Shown here one piece after another: positions 19,586 through 29,681 of a DNA stretch of 64,000 nucleotides. The notes beneath the pieces were generated by a model. That model saw only the letters and a program-made list of their open reading frames with translations. It made no database searches and was not told the origin of the DNA. Location: positions 1-64,000 of the forward strand of contig CACDYK010000003.1 in NCBI GenBank assembly GCA_902556905.1, written 5' to 3'. Source of the stretch: an uncultured Pelagibacteraceae bacterium (GTDB lineage Bacteria > Pseudomonadota > Alphaproteobacteria > Pelagibacterales > Pelagibacteraceae). Every line of letters begins with the position of its first letter. Position 1 is the stretch's first letter. Both the position numbers and the translations under genes were made by a program.

Positions 19586-20479
19586 ATGAACGCAACTTTT
19601 AATAGCAATGTACCGGCTCTTTCAAATGAAGGGGGTCTATCTGCATACTTAGAACAAATAAAAAAGTTTCCAATGTTAGCTGCAGAAGAGGAATACATGT
19701 TAGCAAAAAATTGGAAGACTACTGGAAATATTAAAGCAGCTGAAAAATTAGTAACAAGCCATTTGAGACTAGTTGCTAAAATTGCAATGGGCTACAAAGG
19801 ATATGGTCTTCCTGTAAATGAAATGATTTCTGAAGGCAATGTTGGTCTTATGCAAGCAGTTAAAAAATTTGAACCTGAAAAAGGTTTCAGATTAGCAACA
19901 TACGCTATGTGGTGGATTAAAGCTTCTATTCAAGAATATATATTAAGATCTTGGAGTTTAGTTAAAATAGGAACTACAACAGCTCAAAAAAAATTATTTT
20001 TTAATCTTAAAAAAATAAAAAATCAAATAGCACCACAAACAGAAGGTGACTTAAGAGATGAACATGTGAATGAAATAGCAAACAAATTAGATGTTAGTAA
20101 AGATGAAGTTGTTTCAATGAATAGAAGACTTTCAGGTAAAGAATTTTCATTAAATGCTCAAGTCGGTGAAGATGGAGATGAATGGCAAGATTGGTTAGTT
20201 GATAAAGAATTAGACCATGATTTAAAATTTGCACACCAGGAAGAAATGGAGCAAAGAAAAGATTTATTAAAAAATTCCATCAAAGTTTTAAATGAAAGAG
20301 AAAAAGAGATTTTATACTCAAGAAGATTAAATGATAATCCAACAACTTTGGAAGATTTAAGCAAGAAACATAAGATTAGTAGAGAAAGAGTAAGACAAAT
20401 CGAAAATAAAGCGTTTGAGAAATTGCAAAAGCAAATGCTACTAATGGCAAAATCTAAAAATCTACTACCAGTTAATTAA
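19586..20479 (+). CDS. rpoH: RNA polymerase sigma-32 factor RpoH
   Basis: A 297-residue heat-shock sigma factor. Region 2 contains [21 protein letters not shown] and [24 protein letters not shown]. The RpoH box [12 protein letters not shown] directly follows region 2.4, separating it from RpoD. Region 4.2 has [20 protein letters not shown]11-type genomes are reported to keep very few sigma factors, RpoD and RpoH among them. A close match to an RpoH promoter lies before ftsH in this window. Its end overlaps the purA end by 4 bases, tail to tail. Confidence 0.97.
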   Translation: MNATFNSNVPALSNEGGLSAYLEQIKKFPMLAAEEEYMLAKNWKTTGNIKAAEKLVTSHLRLVAKIAMGYKGYGLPVNEMISEGNVGLMQAVKKFEPEKGFRLATYAMWWIKASIQEYILRSWSLVKIGTTTAQKKLFFNLKKIKNQIAPQTEGDLRDEHVNEIANKLDVSKDEVVSMNRRLSGKEFSLNAQVGEDGDEWQDWLVDKELDHDLKFAHQEEMEQRKDLLKNSIKVLNEREKEILYSRRLNDNPTTLEDLSKKHKISRERVRQIENKAFEKLQKQMLLMAKSKNLLPVN

Positions 20480-21768
20480 ATATCAAAAGGATTTTCAACT
20501 AAAATAGTATCATCTCTTTCTGGACTAGTTGAGACACTTGAAACTTTAGCGCCTATAAACTCTTCTACTGCATAAATATATTTTTTTGCATTTTCAGGCA
20601 ATGCATCCATATCTTTAATACCATTAGTAGTTGTTTTCCATCCAGGAAAGATTTTATATACTGGTTTTATTTTCAATTGATCTTCAGCTGCCGCAGGTAA
20701 ATAATCTATTTTTTTTCCATCAAGCTCATATTCGATACACATTTTAATTTCATCTAATTCGTCAAGAACATCAAGTTTGGTAAGTGCAATACCATCTATA
20801 CCTGAAATTTTTATTGTTTGCCTAACCAATACTCCATCAAACCAACCACATCTTCTTTTTCTACTTGTGACAGTACCAAACTCTTTTCCTCGACTACCTA
20901 ATAATTCTCCTACATCGTCTGTTAATTCAGTTGGAAAAGGACCTTCTCCAACTCTTGTTGTATAGGCTTTTGTAATCCCCAAAACATAATTAATTGAGTT
21001 TGGACCACATCCAGTACCTGTTGCAGCACTAGATGCAACAGTGTTAGAAGAAGTTACATAAGGATAAGTACCATGATCTACATCTAGTAAAATTCCCTGA
21101 GCACCTTCAAATAAAATTTTCTTTTTTTGTTTTTTAAACTCATCAATCTTAAGCCAAACTGGCTGAGAAAACTTTAGTATTTCAGGGGCAATTTTGAGTA
21201 AATCTGATTTTAATTGTTCTTTTTCAAAAATTTTTTTTCCAAGTCCTTTTCTTATTGCATTGTGATGAACTAAGACAGACTCTAATCTTTGATCTAAATT
21301 TTTTTCTGACCTTAGATCCATTACCCGAATAGATCTTCTTCCCACTTTGTCCTCGTATGCTGGGCCAATACCTCTTCTAGTTGTTCCTATCTTACCTTTT
21401 CCTGCTGCATCTTCTCTGATTTCATCCATTTCTCTATGAAATGGTAAAATTAAATTTGCAGCTTCAGAAATAATAAAGTTATCGGTATTTACATCGACAC
21501 CTTTTGATTTTATTTCTTCAATTTCTTCCAATAAAGCCCATGGGTCAACTACAACTCCATTTCCTATAATTGAAATTTTATTCTTTCTTACAATTCCAGA
21601 AGGTAATAGTCTTAATTTATAAGTCACACCATCAATGACTAGTGTGTGGCCTGCATTATGTCCTCCTTGAAATCTAATTACTACATCAGCTTGTTCTGAA
21701 AGCCAGTCAACAATTTTACCTTTTCCTTCATCACCCCACTGGGACCCAACTACAACTATATTTTTCAT
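20476..21768 (-). CDS. purA: adenylosuccinate synthetase
   Basis: A 430-residue enzyme joining IMP and aspartate with GTP, the first committed step to AMP. The N-terminus [19 protein letters not shown] carries catalytic Asp13, and [10 protein letters not shown] carries His41. [14 protein letters not shown] near 130-145 is diagnostic, as is the C-terminal [12 protein letters not shown]. Full length. It overlaps thiD by one base, the last gene of the long minus-strand run from the tol cluster. Confidence 0.98.
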   Translation of the reverse strand: MKNIVVVGSQWGDEGKGKIVDWLSEQADVVIRFQGGHNAGHTLVIDGVTYKLRLLPSGIVRKNKISIIGNGVVVDPWALLEEIEEIKSKGVDVNTDNFIISEAANLILPFHREMDEIREDAAGKGKIGTTRRGIGPAYEDKVGRRSIRVMDLRSEKNLDQRLESVLVHHNAIRKGLGKKIFEKEQLKSDLLKIAPEILKFSQPVWLKIDEFKKQKKKILFEGAQGILLDVDHGTYPYVTSSNTVASSAATGTGCGPNSINYVLGITKAYTTRVGEGPFPTELTDDVGELLGSRGKEFGTVTSRKRRCGWFDGVLVRQTIKISGIDGIALTKLDVLDELDEIKMCIEYELDGKKIDYLPAAAEDQLKIKPVYKIFPGWKTTTNGIKDMDALPENAKKYIYAVEEFIGAKVSSVSTSPERDDTILVENPFDI

Positions 21769-22580
21769 TACTTAAATTTTCTTTCTATATTTATTGTATT
21801 AAGGTGATTGATTGGACCATGACCTTTTCCGTATTTAGGATTAGTTTTAATTCCAGAATTTACATACTTAATGCCAAGCTCACAAGATTTCTTTATAGGT
21901 TTTCCACATGATAAAAATGTAGCGATTGCGCTTGATAAAGTACAACCTGTACCATGGGTATTTTTTGTATTGTATCTTTGACTGTTAAAAATTTTAATTT
22001 CAGATTTAGAAACAAGTATATCTTGGACAGTTTTTGAAGTTAGATGTCCTCCTTTAATTAATACATTTTTTGAACCAATTTCTATTAATTTAGAAGCTGC
22101 AAAAATCATATCTTCTTTATTCATTATTTTTGTATTAGTTAATATTTCAGCCTCAGGGATATTGGGAGTAATTAATGTAGCTCTTTTTACTAGTTTGTTT
22201 TTTAACAATTTAATGGCTTTTTCATCTACTAATTTTGTACCTCCTTTTGCTACCATTACAGGATCAAGAACTATTTTATTTACCTTAATAATTTTAAGAG
22301 AATTAATTACAGCGTCTATTACTTTGTTAGAATGTAACATGCCAATCTTTATTGCATCAGGCTTAATATCTTTAGCTGTGAATAAAATTTGATTTGAAAT
22401 TTCTTTTGGTGGTATTGATACAATTGATTTAACTCCTGTTGTATTTTGAGCTGTAATAGCAGTAATAGCAGTCATCGCATAAGAACCAAGCGTAGTAACA
22501 GTTTTTATGTCAGCCTGTATTCCAGCCCCACCTGATGAATCGGATCCTGCAATAATTAATACTTTAGAATTAGGCTTCAC
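21768..22580 (-). CDS. thiD: hydroxymethylpyrimidine/phosphomethylpyrimidine kinase
   Basis: A 270-residue ribokinase-fold kinase phosphorylating HMP and HMP-P for thiamine synthesis. Seen are [19 protein letters not shown] near 9-27, [11 protein letters not shown] near 124-134, [12 protein letters not shown], and the catalytic [14 protein letters not shown] near 207-220. It overlaps glmM (ATGA) and purA. With thiE elsewhere in the window it completes part of a thiamine salvage route; no thiC is present here. Confidence 0.96.
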   Translation of the reverse strand: MKPNSKVLIIAGSDSSGGAGIQADIKTVTTLGSYAMTAITAITAQNTTGVKSIVSIPPKEISNQILFTAKDIKPDAIKIGMLHSNKVIDAVINSLKIIKVNKIVLDPVMVAKGGTKLVDEKAIKLLKNKLVKRATLITPNIPEAEILTNTKIMNKEDMIFAASKLIEIGSKNVLIKGGHLTSKTVQDILVSKSEIKIFNSQRYNTKNTHGTGCTLSSAIATFLSCGKPIKKSCELGIKYVNSGIKTNPKYGKGHGPINHLNTINIERKFK

Positions 22581-23908
22581 TTTATTTTAGTTATAATAAT
22601 ATTTAGACACTTCTCTAAAAGTTTTTTGTTTTCACTTTCACCCATTACTCTTATTTTTGACTCTGTGCCTGATGCTCTCACTAATATTCTTCCATGACCA
22701 TTCATTAATTTTACAGCTTCTTTAATAGATTTTTTCACTTCTGGTTTTTTAATTATCGATCTATCTTTAACTAAAATATTTTCTAAAATTTGAGGGGTTT
22801 TTTTAAACTTATTAAAGAAAGAGCTAGCTTTTTTTCCTTTTCTTATTGCAAACAAGACCTCTAGCGCAACTAACAAACCATCTCCAGTTGTTGCAAATTT
22901 ACCTAAAATAATATGTCCAGATTGCTCACCACCTAAGTTAAAATTATTCTTTTGCATTTGTTCCTTTACATATCTGTCTCCAACATTAGACCTAATGAAT
23001 TTAATTTTATTTACTTCAAAAAATTTTTCTAAACCATAATTAGACATTAAAGTTCCAATTACTCCACCTTTTAACATTTTTTTATTTTTCCATCTTGTAG
23101 CTATTGCTGCAATTATTTGATCTCCATCAATTATATTTCCTAGTTCATCGCTCATAATAATTCTATCAGCATCACCATCAAGAGAAATACCAAGATGAGC
23201 TTTGTATTTTTTTACTGCAAATTTAATCTTATTAGGATGTGTAGAGCCACAGTTTTGATTAATATTTAATCCATTTGGTTTCACACCAATTGCAATTACT
23301 TTTGCTCCTAAAGATTTCAGCAATTCTGGTCCAGCTTTATAACCGGCACCATTTGCACAATCGATTACTATTCTTAATCCTCTTAAATTAAATTCTTTTG
23401 GAAAATTTTTTTTTATTATTTTTAAATATTCTTTTGTGCCACTCTCTAATCGTTTTACTCTTCCTAACTTTTCAGGACTAGAAAGATTTTTTGAAATTTT
23501 TCTATCTATTAATTTTTCAATTTTTTTTTCAATTTTATCAGATAATTTCATTCCATCTGGACCAAATAGTTTTAAACCGTTATCATTATGAGGATTATGA
23601 GATGCAGTTATCATAATTCCCATATTGGCTTTCATTGTTTTGGTTAACATGGCCAAACCATTTGTTGGCATGGGGCCAAATGTAAAAACATGCATTCCGG
23701 CTGAGGCTAATCCAGAAACAAGTGCTGGCTCAAGTGTGTAACCAGATAATCTTGTATCTTTTGCTATAATTGCTATTTGTTTTCTTTTTTTTTGTGATTT
23801 AAAATATGTACCTGATGCTAGTCCAAACTTAAAAAACATATCTCCATTAATATGTTTGCTATTAATAGCACCTCTTATTCCATCTGTTCCAAAATATTTT
23901 TTTAACAT
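22577..23908 (-). CDS. glmM: phosphoglucosamine mutase
   Basis: A 443-residue alpha-phosphohexomutase interconverting glucosamine 6- and 1-phosphate for UDP-GlcNAc. The N-terminus KYFGTDGIRGAIN is typical. The phospho-serine loop is MITASHNPHNDNGLKLFG with Ser103. The metal site is SLDGDADRII, and the phosphate-binding loop is RASGTESKIRVMGE near the C-terminus. Located in the usual ftsH-folP-glmM order of alphaproteobacteria. Confidence 0.97.
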   Translation of the reverse strand: MLKKYFGTDGIRGAINSKHINGDMFFKFGLASGTYFKSQKKRKQIAIIAKDTRLSGYTLEPALVSGLASAGMHVFTFGPMPTNGLAMLTKTMKANMGIMITASHNPHNDNGLKLFGPDGMKLSDKIEKKIEKLIDRKISKNLSSPEKLGRVKRLESGTKEYLKIIKKNFPKEFNLRGLRIVIDCANGAGYKAGPELLKSLGAKVIAIGVKPNGLNINQNCGSTHPNKIKFAVKKYKAHLGISLDGDADRIIMSDELGNIIDGDQIIAAIATRWKNKKMLKGGVIGTLMSNYGLEKFFEVNKIKFIRSNVGDRYVKEQMQKNNFNLGGEQSGHIILGKFATTGDGLLVALEVLFAIRKGKKASSFFNKFKKTPQILENILVKDRSIIKKPEVKKSIKEAVKLMNGHGRILVRASGTESKIRVMGESENKKLLEKCLNIIITKIK

Positions 23909-24960
23909 TAATTTTTAATTATTTCTTTAAAGACTTTTATGCCCTGAAACAATTCATTTACATCATGAATTCGTAAGATTTGTACACCTTGCATCATTAG
24001 ATAAATTGAAGAAGCAATCGTTCCTCCCACTCTGTCTTTAGTATCATTTTTTTTTGCTATTTCTTTTATAAATCTTTTTTTTGAATTACCAACAAGTATA
24101 GGAAAACCTAGTGAATGAAAAATAGAAATATTACTAATAAGATTAATATTATGTTTCAAATTTTTTCCAAAACCTATTCCTGGATCAATAATGATATTTT
24201 TATGTTTAATACCAACCTTTTTTAAAAAATTTATCTTTTTTTCAAAAAAATCATAAATATCTAATAATTCATTTTTATATCTAGGTTTATTTTGCATATT
24301 CTCAGGTGTGCCTTGTGAATGTTGAATAACAAAAGGAATTTTGTATTTTTTTAAAACGTTAATAGTTTCAGAGTCGTAATCTAATCCAGAAACATCATTA
24401 ATAATTTTTACACCATGCTTAATTCCTTTTTTCATAATTTCAGATTTTCTAGTGTCTAATGAAATTGGAATTTTTTTACTCAATAATTTAATTATTTTTT
24501 CTATTCTTTTCCATTCTGTTTTGTTGCTTACTGCTTTTGATCCTGGACGAGTGGACTCCCCACCTATATCTATAATATTTGCTCCTGAGTTAAACATTTC
24601 TAAAGCATGTTTTAAACCCTTCTTACCTTTATTAAATTTTCCTCCATCGGAAAAGCTATCTGGAGTAAGATTTAATACTCCCATTACATTTGGAATTTGT
24701 AAAAAATTTAAATTTGAAAAATTCTTATTTTTTAATCTTATTTTTTCTACATCTTCTTTGATTAATTTTTTTAATGATTTTACTTGTTTATTAATTTTAT
24801 TTATAGAAATTTTTTTTTTTGAAGTTCTTGATATAATTTCGATTTGATCAAATGAAATATTTTTATTCCCATTAAGAGGTATAGATTTATTGCTATTAAC
24901 TAGCAATCTTGATTCATTCCCATAAAAGAAATTACACGCCCTTGTGTAATATCTTCTCAT
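23908..24960 (-). CDS. folP: dihydropteroate synthase with N-terminal extension
   Basis: A 350-residue DHPS condensing hydroxymethyl-dihydropterin-PP with p-aminobenzoate for folate. The core starts near residue 91 with VMGVLNLTPDSFSDGGKF, followed by IIDIGGESTRPGS, ISLDTRKS, INDVSGL, IIDPGIGFGK and the final RIHDV. The first 85-90 residues (MRRYYTRACNFFYG...) are an extension beyond the usual 280-residue form; similar N-terminal regions occur in other alphaproteobacterial FolP proteins. The part near residues 45-85 is Lys-rich and degenerate. Confidence 0.94.
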   Translation of the reverse strand: MRRYYTRACNFFYGNESRLLVNSNKSIPLNGNKNISFDQIEIISRTSKKKISINKINKQVKSLKKLIKEDVEKIRLKNKNFSNLNFLQIPNVMGVLNLTPDSFSDGGKFNKGKKGLKHALEMFNSGANIIDIGGESTRPGSKAVSNKTEWKRIEKIIKLLSKKIPISLDTRKSEIMKKGIKHGVKIINDVSGLDYDSETINVLKKYKIPFVIQHSQGTPENMQNKPRYKNELLDIYDFFEKKINFLKKVGIKHKNIIIDPGIGFGKNLKHNINLISNISIFHSLGFPILVGNSKKRFIKEIAKKNDTKDRVGGTIASSIYLMMQGVQILRIHDVNELFQGIKVFKEIIKN

Positions 24961-24968
24961 TTTTTTTA

Positions 24969-26876
24969 TTAATGAACTATTTTTGGTTTCAAACCCATTG
25001 CACCTAAGGCAGAGCTTTGGTCATCATTTTCCTCTGGTTTTTCAACTATTTTATCTTTTGGATATAAATTTTTATTAATTATATTTTCAATTTCTTCGCC
25101 AGTTAAAGTCTCATACGTAATTAGTGCTTTAGCAATTTTATGTAAGTCATCAATTTTTGCAGTCAATATTTTTGTAGCCTGATTGTAGCCTTCATCAACT
25201 AGTTTTCTAATTTCTTTATCTATTTTTTGTGCCACTTCTTCTGAAACAGATTGTGTTTGTGTAACTGATCTTCCTAAAAATACTTCCTCCTGGTTTTCAC
25301 CATATTCTATTGGTCCCATTTCTTCACTCATTCCATATTTTGTAACCATAGCTCTTGCAAGTTGTGTGGCTTGATTAATATCTGATCCGCTACCACCTCC
25401 AGCACCTGTAGAAATATTATCTTTTCCAAAAATCAACTCCTCAGCAACTCTGCCACCAAAACATACAGCCATTCTTGCTTTTAAGTATTTTATTGAGTAT
25501 CCATGTTTATCTCTTTCAGGTAAATTCATAACCATACCAAGTGCCCTACCTCTTGGGATTATTGTTGCTTTGTGTATTGGATCATAGCTTGGCATATTAA
25601 ATGAAACTAAAGCGTGTCCACCTTCATGATATGCTGTTAATTTTTTTTCATCCTCTGTCATTACCATTGAACGTCTCTCAGATCCCATCATTACCTTATC
25701 TTTAGCTTCTTCAAACTCAATTAAGGTTACAATTCTTTTATTTTTTCTTGCAGCCAATAAAGCTGACTCATTAACTAGATTAGCTAAATCAGCTCCAGAA
25801 AAACCAGGAGTTCCTCTTGCTATAGTTCTTAAATTTACATCTGGTGCCATTTTAATTTTTTTAACATGCACTTTTAAGATTTTTTCTCTTCCAATAATGT
25901 CTGGATTTGAAACAACCACCTGTCTATCAAATCTACCAGGTCTTAATAAAGCTGGATCTAAAACGTCAGGTCTGTTAGTTGCAGCAATTATAATAACACC
26001 TTCGTTAGTTTCAAACCCATCCATTTCTACTAATAATTGGTTTAAGGTTTGCTCTCTTTCATCATTTCCACCTCCCAAACCAGCACCTCTACTTCTGCCA
26101 ACCGCATCTATTTCATCTATAAAAATAATACATGGTGAATTTTTTTTACCTTGCTCAAACATATCTCTTACTCTTGAAGCTCCTACTCCAACAAACATTT
26201 CTACAAAATCTGAACCTGAAATTGTAAAAAAAGGAACACCGGCTTCTCCAGCAATTGCTCTTGCAAGTAATGTTTTCCCTGTTCCTGGGGGTCCGACTAG
26301 CAATGCACCTCTTGGTATTTTTCCTCCAAGTCTACTAAATTTTTTTGGATCTTTTAAAAATTCTACAATTTCTTCTACCTCTTCTTTAGCTTCCTCTACC
26401 CCAGCAACATCATTAAAGGTAACTTTACCTTTAAGTTCATTCATCATTTTAGCTTTAGATTTTCCAAAACCCATCGCACCACCCTTACCACCTTGCATTT
26501 GTCTCATAAAGAAAATCCAAACTGCAATTAATAGTAACATAGGAAACCAAGATAAAAGAACTCCAAACAATGACGGCATTTTTTCATCTAAAGGTGCAGC
26601 CGAAATACTTACTCCTTTATCTGATAGCTTTTCTATTAAGTTAGGGTCATTAGGAGAGTAAGTAGAAAAAGAGTTTCCATTAGAAAAAACTCCCTTAATA
26701 TTGTTTCCTTGAATCTCAACTTTTAAAACCTCACCATTTTCAACTGAGGTTAAAAATTCTGAGAATATAATTTGATTTCCACTTTTTACATTGGATTGCG
26801 GATTCTTAAACATATTGTATAGACCAATAGTCAAGAAGACAATAATACCCCACATAGCGAGATTTTTTAGATTCAT
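24969..26876 (-). CDS. ftsH: ATP-dependent zinc metalloprotease FtsH
   Basis: A 635-residue inner-membrane AAA+ protease that degrades misassembled membrane proteins and regulators such as RpoH. Two transmembrane helices (near 6-22 and 105-124) flank a periplasmic domain. Walker A GPPGTGKT is at 195-202, Walker [16 protein letters not shown] near 250-264, [23 protein letters not shown] near 299-318. The zinc motif HEGGH is at 417-421. Length is typical. It sits between tilS and folP. An RpoH-type promoter match ends 7 bases before the ATG. Confidence 0.99.
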   Translation of the reverse strand: MNLKNLAMWGIIVFLTIGLYNMFKNPQSNVKSGNQIIFSEFLTSVENGEVLKVEIQGNNIKGVFSNGNSFSTYSPNDPNLIEKLSDKGVSISAAPLDEKMPSLFGVLLSWFPMLLLIAVWIFFMRQMQGGKGGAMGFGKSKAKMMNELKGKVTFNDVAGVEEAKEEVEEIVEFLKDPKKFSRLGGKIPRGALLVGPPGTGKTLLARAIAGEAGVPFFTISGSDFVEMFVGVGASRVRDMFEQGKKNSPCIIFIDEIDAVGRSRGAGLGGGNDEREQTLNQLLVEMDGFETNEGVIIIAATNRPDVLDPALLRPGRFDRQVVVSNPDIIGREKILKVHVKKIKMAPDVNLRTIARGTPGFSGADLANLVNESALLAARKNKRIVTLIEFEEAKDKVMMGSERRSMVMTEDEKKLTAYHEGGHALVSFNMPSYDPIHKATIIPRGRALGMVMNLPERDKHGYSIKYLKARMAVCFGGRVAEELIFGKDNISTGAGGGSGSDINQATQLARAMVTKYGMSEEMGPIEYGENQEEVFLGRSVTQTQSVSEEVAQKIDKEIRKLVDEGYNQATKILTAKIDDLHKIAKALITYETLTGEEIENIINKNLYPKDKIVEKPEENDDQSSALGAMGLKPKIVH

Positions 26877-26883
26877 AACAGTA

Positions 26884-26911
26884 AGATAAGAATTATTACA
26901 AGATTAACAAG
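26884..26911 (-). promoter_or_regulatory. candidate RpoH (heat-shock) promoter of ftsH
   Basis: On the minus strand CTTG (26908-26911) and CTTATCT (26884-26890) are separated by 17 bases. This fits the alphaproteobacterial RpoH consensus CTTG-N17/18-CYTATNT at every defined position. The -10 ends 7 bases before the ftsH ATG, so the transcript would have almost no leader. FtsH is a classical RpoH regulon member, and rpoH is present in this window. Confidence 0.6.
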
Positions 26912-26942
26912 TGACAAAATATCATTAAATATTTATATTTTA

Positions 26943-27968
26943 TTACTCTTTTGATAAAATAACAGTTTCATTAACCTTTTTAATTAAACATCCTCCTAAG
27001 GTAACTCTAAATGCGGATTTAGATTTTACTAATTCAATAATCTTTTCAATTTTTTTTCCTCTAGAAGTATAATATTTTTTTCCTATAATCTTTATTACTT
27101 CGCCAAAAGATCTAAATATAACCTCTTCAGATTGAGAGAAAAAATTTTTTTTTATAATAGCACTTTGTTTTTTTTTCAAAATAGTTACATTTTCTTCTAA
27201 GTTTTTTTTTGTATAAAATTTTATATTTTCATTAGCAAATTTTAAATTTTTTATTGTTAAAAAAAATTTATTTCTATCCAATCCTTCTAAGCTTAATTCT
27301 TTTAATAAATTTCTAACTTTTACTCTCTTAAACTTATCATCTTTATTAGATGGGTCTTGAACATATGATCCAAAAACATGATTGCTTATATAAACTAAAT
27401 CTTCTTTATCAATATTTATTAAAGGTCTAATTAGATTAATATTATTTTTTTGTGTTTCTCTATCCAATGAGATTAATCCTTGAAGACCACTTCCTCTTAA
27501 AATTCTTAGAAAAAAATTTTCAAATAAATCATCTAAATGATGGCCAACTAAAATAGTTTCTATTTTAAGTTTTTTTGCTTTATCACATAATAATTCATAT
27601 CTTTTTTCTCTAGCAACAGACTGGATATTTTTGTTGGGTTTCAATCCTCTCCAAGCTAAAATATTTAATTTTATAGAAAAATTTTTTAATTTTTTTTGAA
27701 TATATTTAGCTTCTGAAGTTGAGTTATTTCTTAATCTATGATCAACAATAAAATATTTTGCAACTAAAGACTTTTTAATTGAATAAATCTTTGATAAAAA
27801 AGATAATGCAAGACTATCTGGACCTCCTGAAACAGCTACAATAAAATTTTTATTAGTATCTAATTCAAGTTCAAATTTTTTATAAATTTCAAGAGTTCGT
27901 CTATCTTTTAATTTATTTAATAAAAACCTATGAATCTTCTTTGATACATTCAAATTTTTTAGACTCAT
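26943..27968 (-). CDS. tilS: tRNA(Ile)-lysidine synthetase
   Basis: A 341-residue N-type ATP pyrophosphatase that converts C34 of tRNA-Ile(CAU) to lysidine. The P-loop AVSGGPDSLALSFL is near residues 44-57, and ILVGHHLDDLFENFFLRILRGSG near 139-161 is the TilS signature. The C-terminal domain is shortened and Lys-rich. The ATG overlaps the cpoB coding end by 41 bases; there is no other Met before the P-loop, so this start stands unless a TTG is used. Confidence 0.94.
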   Translation of the reverse strand: MSLKNLNVSKKIHRFLLNKLKDRRTLEIYKKFELELDTNKNFIVAVSGGPDSLALSFLSKIYSIKKSLVAKYFIVDHRLRNNSTSEAKYIQKKLKNFSIKLNILAWRGLKPNKNIQSVAREKRYELLCDKAKKLKIETILVGHHLDDLFENFFLRILRGSGLQGLISLDRETQKNNINLIRPLINIDKEDLVYISNHVFGSYVQDPSNKDDKFKRVKVRNLLKELSLEGLDRNKFFLTIKNLKFANENIKFYTKKNLEENVTILKKKQSAIIKKNFFSQSEEVIFRSFGEVIKIIGKKYYTSRGKKIEKIIELVKSKSAFRVTLGGCLIKKVNETVILSKE

Positions 27969-28926
27969 ATTTTGCTTTTTGAATTACTGATTGGTTTGCC
28001 TTAGGATATTGCAACTTTACACCATTAATCATTTTACAACCTTGATCTTTTTCTCCAATCTGAACCATCGATACACCAAGTTTTAAAAGATTAATTGGAG
28101 CTTTATTACTTTTTGGATATTTTTGATAACCTTCTAAATAAGCTGATGCAGCATCTGTATAAAGCTGTCTTATTCTAAATGTTTCAGCATACCAATACTG
28201 AGCACTACCAGCTAATTGATGTTCCCTGTTATCTAAAACAAATTCTCTAAAAGCTCTTTCAGCTGTAGTGTAATCACCGACCTTTAAAAAACTTGTTGCA
28301 AATTCATACTGTTTTTTTGGAGTTAAATTTTTTGGCAATAATTTCTCCTCTGCTTGAAAGGTTTCTGTTACAACAGATGCGGTAGTATCCACAGATTGAA
28401 TTTGTTGAGATGTTTCAGATGTCTCGGTATCTTTATACGATATTGAACCAAGATCTTGAGGCTGAGAAGTTCCCGGCAACATTTCACTTTTTTTATCTAT
28501 TTTCGGTTTTGAGGTTAATTGTGATGTTATTTCACTAGAACTTATTGCAGTCTCTATATCTTGGAATCGTATCTGATTATCGGTTTGAATTTTTGATAAC
28601 CTATTTGATAATTTATCAAGCTTAAAATTAATCTCCTCAAATTTATTGGTTAATTGTCGAAATTGATCCTCAACCTCAGATAATTTTAACAAATGTCTTG
28701 TAAGCACGTCTTCAGAATTGCTATCTAGATCAATATTTGACTCTTTATTAGAATTGGCTGAAGTATTAATTTCAATTGAACCAGAATAAACTGCTCGTTC
28801 TAAAGTTTTAAGGTCATTCTTTATAGTTTCTAAAGTTTCATAAATATTATGATTGTCTGCAAAAGAATTATTAAAAAAACTAAAACTAAATAAAATTATT
28901 GATATTAATTTTAATGTAAATCTCAT
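27928..28926 (-). CDS. cpoB: Tol-Pal associated periplasmic protein CpoB (YbgF)
   Basis: A 332-residue secreted protein. A signal peptide (MRFTLKLISIILFSFSFF, likely cut after NSFA) is followed by a coiled coil (about 60-125), a low-complexity Ser/Thr/Gln region (about 130-185) and C-terminal TPR repeats from YEFATSFLKVGDYTTAERAF near 203. This is the CpoB layout. In E. coli it links Tol-Pal to peptidoglycan synthesis at the septum. Separated from pal by a strong terminator, so its expression may depend on read-through or its own promoter. Confidence 0.92.
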   Translation of the reverse strand: MRFTLKLISIILFSFSFFNNSFADNHNIYETLETIKNDLKTLERAVYSGSIEINTSANSNKESNIDLDSNSEDVLTRHLLKLSEVEDQFRQLTNKFEEINFKLDKLSNRLSKIQTDNQIRFQDIETAISSSEITSQLTSKPKIDKKSEMLPGTSQPQDLGSISYKDTETSETSQQIQSVDTTASVVTETFQAEEKLLPKNLTPKKQYEFATSFLKVGDYTTAERAFREFVLDNREHQLAGSAQYWYAETFRIRQLYTDAASAYLEGYQKYPKSNKAPINLLKLGVSMVQIGEKDQGCKMINGVKLQYPKANQSVIQKAKYESKKFECIKEDS

Positions 28927-28957
28927 TAGAATTTAGATTTATGGCTATAAAAATGGC

Positions 28958-28996
28958 AAAAAAAAGACCCTAAAACTTTTATGCTTTAGGGTCTTT
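28958..28996 (-). terminator. Rho-independent terminator after pal
   Basis: A perfect 12-bp stem, TTTAGGGTCTTT with its complement AAAGACCCTAAA (28963-28974 and 28985-28996), encloses a 10-base loop. On the minus strand the stem runs into eight T (28958-28965, overlapping the stem foot). It lies between the pal stop and the cpoB start, so it would end the tolB-pal transcript. It is the clearest intrinsic terminator I found in the window. Confidence 0.85.
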
Positions 28997-29008
28997 AAAT
29001 TTAAATTT

Positions 29009-29584
29009 TTAATTTGCTTTAACAGTTACTGATCTTCTGTTTTTTGACCAAGCTAAAGGAGAAGATCCGCCATCAACCGGTCTTTCTTTTCCATAACTTA
29101 GAACTGATATTCTGTCTGAAGAAACTCCATAAGTCATTAAATAGTCCTTAGCAGAATTAGCTCTTCTTTCTCCTAATGCTAAATTATATTCTCTAGTACC
29201 CCTCTCATCCGCATGTCCTTCTATAATAACATTGATGCTAGAATTTTTTCTTAACCATGCAGCTTGAGCTCTTAGAGTCTCTCTAGAAGCTGTGGTTAAA
29301 ATTGATTCATTTGTTGCAAAGAAAACTCTATCTGGAACTCCGTCAGCTAAGTACTTAACTGTGTCTGTTCCTATATAAGTATCACCTTGCATTTGACCCG
29401 AAATTTTAGGAGCGGCAGTAACCTTTTCTTTTTCATTTTCTTTAGTAGCCTCAGCCTCTTTAGTAACTTCGGTAACTTCTTTAGTAACATCTTTAGTAAC
29501 TTCTTTTTTTGTTGCGCATGCTGTTAGAACCAGGCACGCCAAAAGTATTAAAAATCCATTTTTAAAAATTTTGCTTAATATCAT
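29009..29584 (-). CDS. pal: peptidoglycan-associated lipoprotein Pal
   Basis: An outer-membrane lipoprotein that binds peptidoglycan and TolB. I start it at the ATG 29582-29584 (MILSKIFKNG), 191 residues, because AGGAG lies 7 bases upstream; an upstream ATG at 29611 would overlap that SD. The lipobox is LTAC near residue 24. A Lys/Glu/Thr-rich linker (KEVTKDVTKEVTEVTKEAEA) follows. The OmpA-like domain contains IIEGHADERGTREYNLALGE near 128-147 and SYGKERP. The terminal SVTVKAN is typical of Pal. Confidence 0.97.
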   Translation of the reverse strand: MILSKIFKNGFLILLACLVLTACATKKEVTKDVTKEVTEVTKEAEATKENEKEKVTAAPKISGQMQGDTYIGTDTVKYLADGVPDRVFFATNESILTTASRETLRAQAAWLRKNSSINVIIEGHADERGTREYNLALGERRANSAKDYLMTYGVSSDRISVLSYGKERPVDGGSSPLAWSKNRRSVTVKAN

Positions 29585-29591
29585 TAAATTG

Positions 29592-29596
29592 CTCCT
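29592..29596 (-). promoter_or_regulatory. Shine-Dalgarno of pal, decides the start
   Basis: AGGAG on the minus strand, 7 bases before the ATG at 29582-29584. It is one of the better ribosome binding sites in the window and falls inside the extra nine codons that a start at 29611 would add, which argues for the shorter protein. Confidence 0.7.
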
Positions 29597-29681
29597 TGCT
29601 GCTAATTTCAATTGATTACTTTTTCACAACTAAATAGATGTTTCAAGTCAAAAAATCAAGAAATTTCAATAAATTCAATAA

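Noticed and set aside
24452..24847. 131-residue open frame opposite folP
   Set aside because: Phe/Leu/Ile-rich antisense of a Lys-rich stretch; no domain.
25897..26661. 254-residue open frame opposite ftsH
   Set aside because: Ser/Pro/Thr-rich shadow of the ftsH AAA+ region; no family motif and no ribosome site.
29450..29515. Repeated KEVT-type codons in pal as a tandem DNA repeat
   Set aside because: The repeat is imperfect and falls in the low-complexity linker that Pal proteins commonly have.
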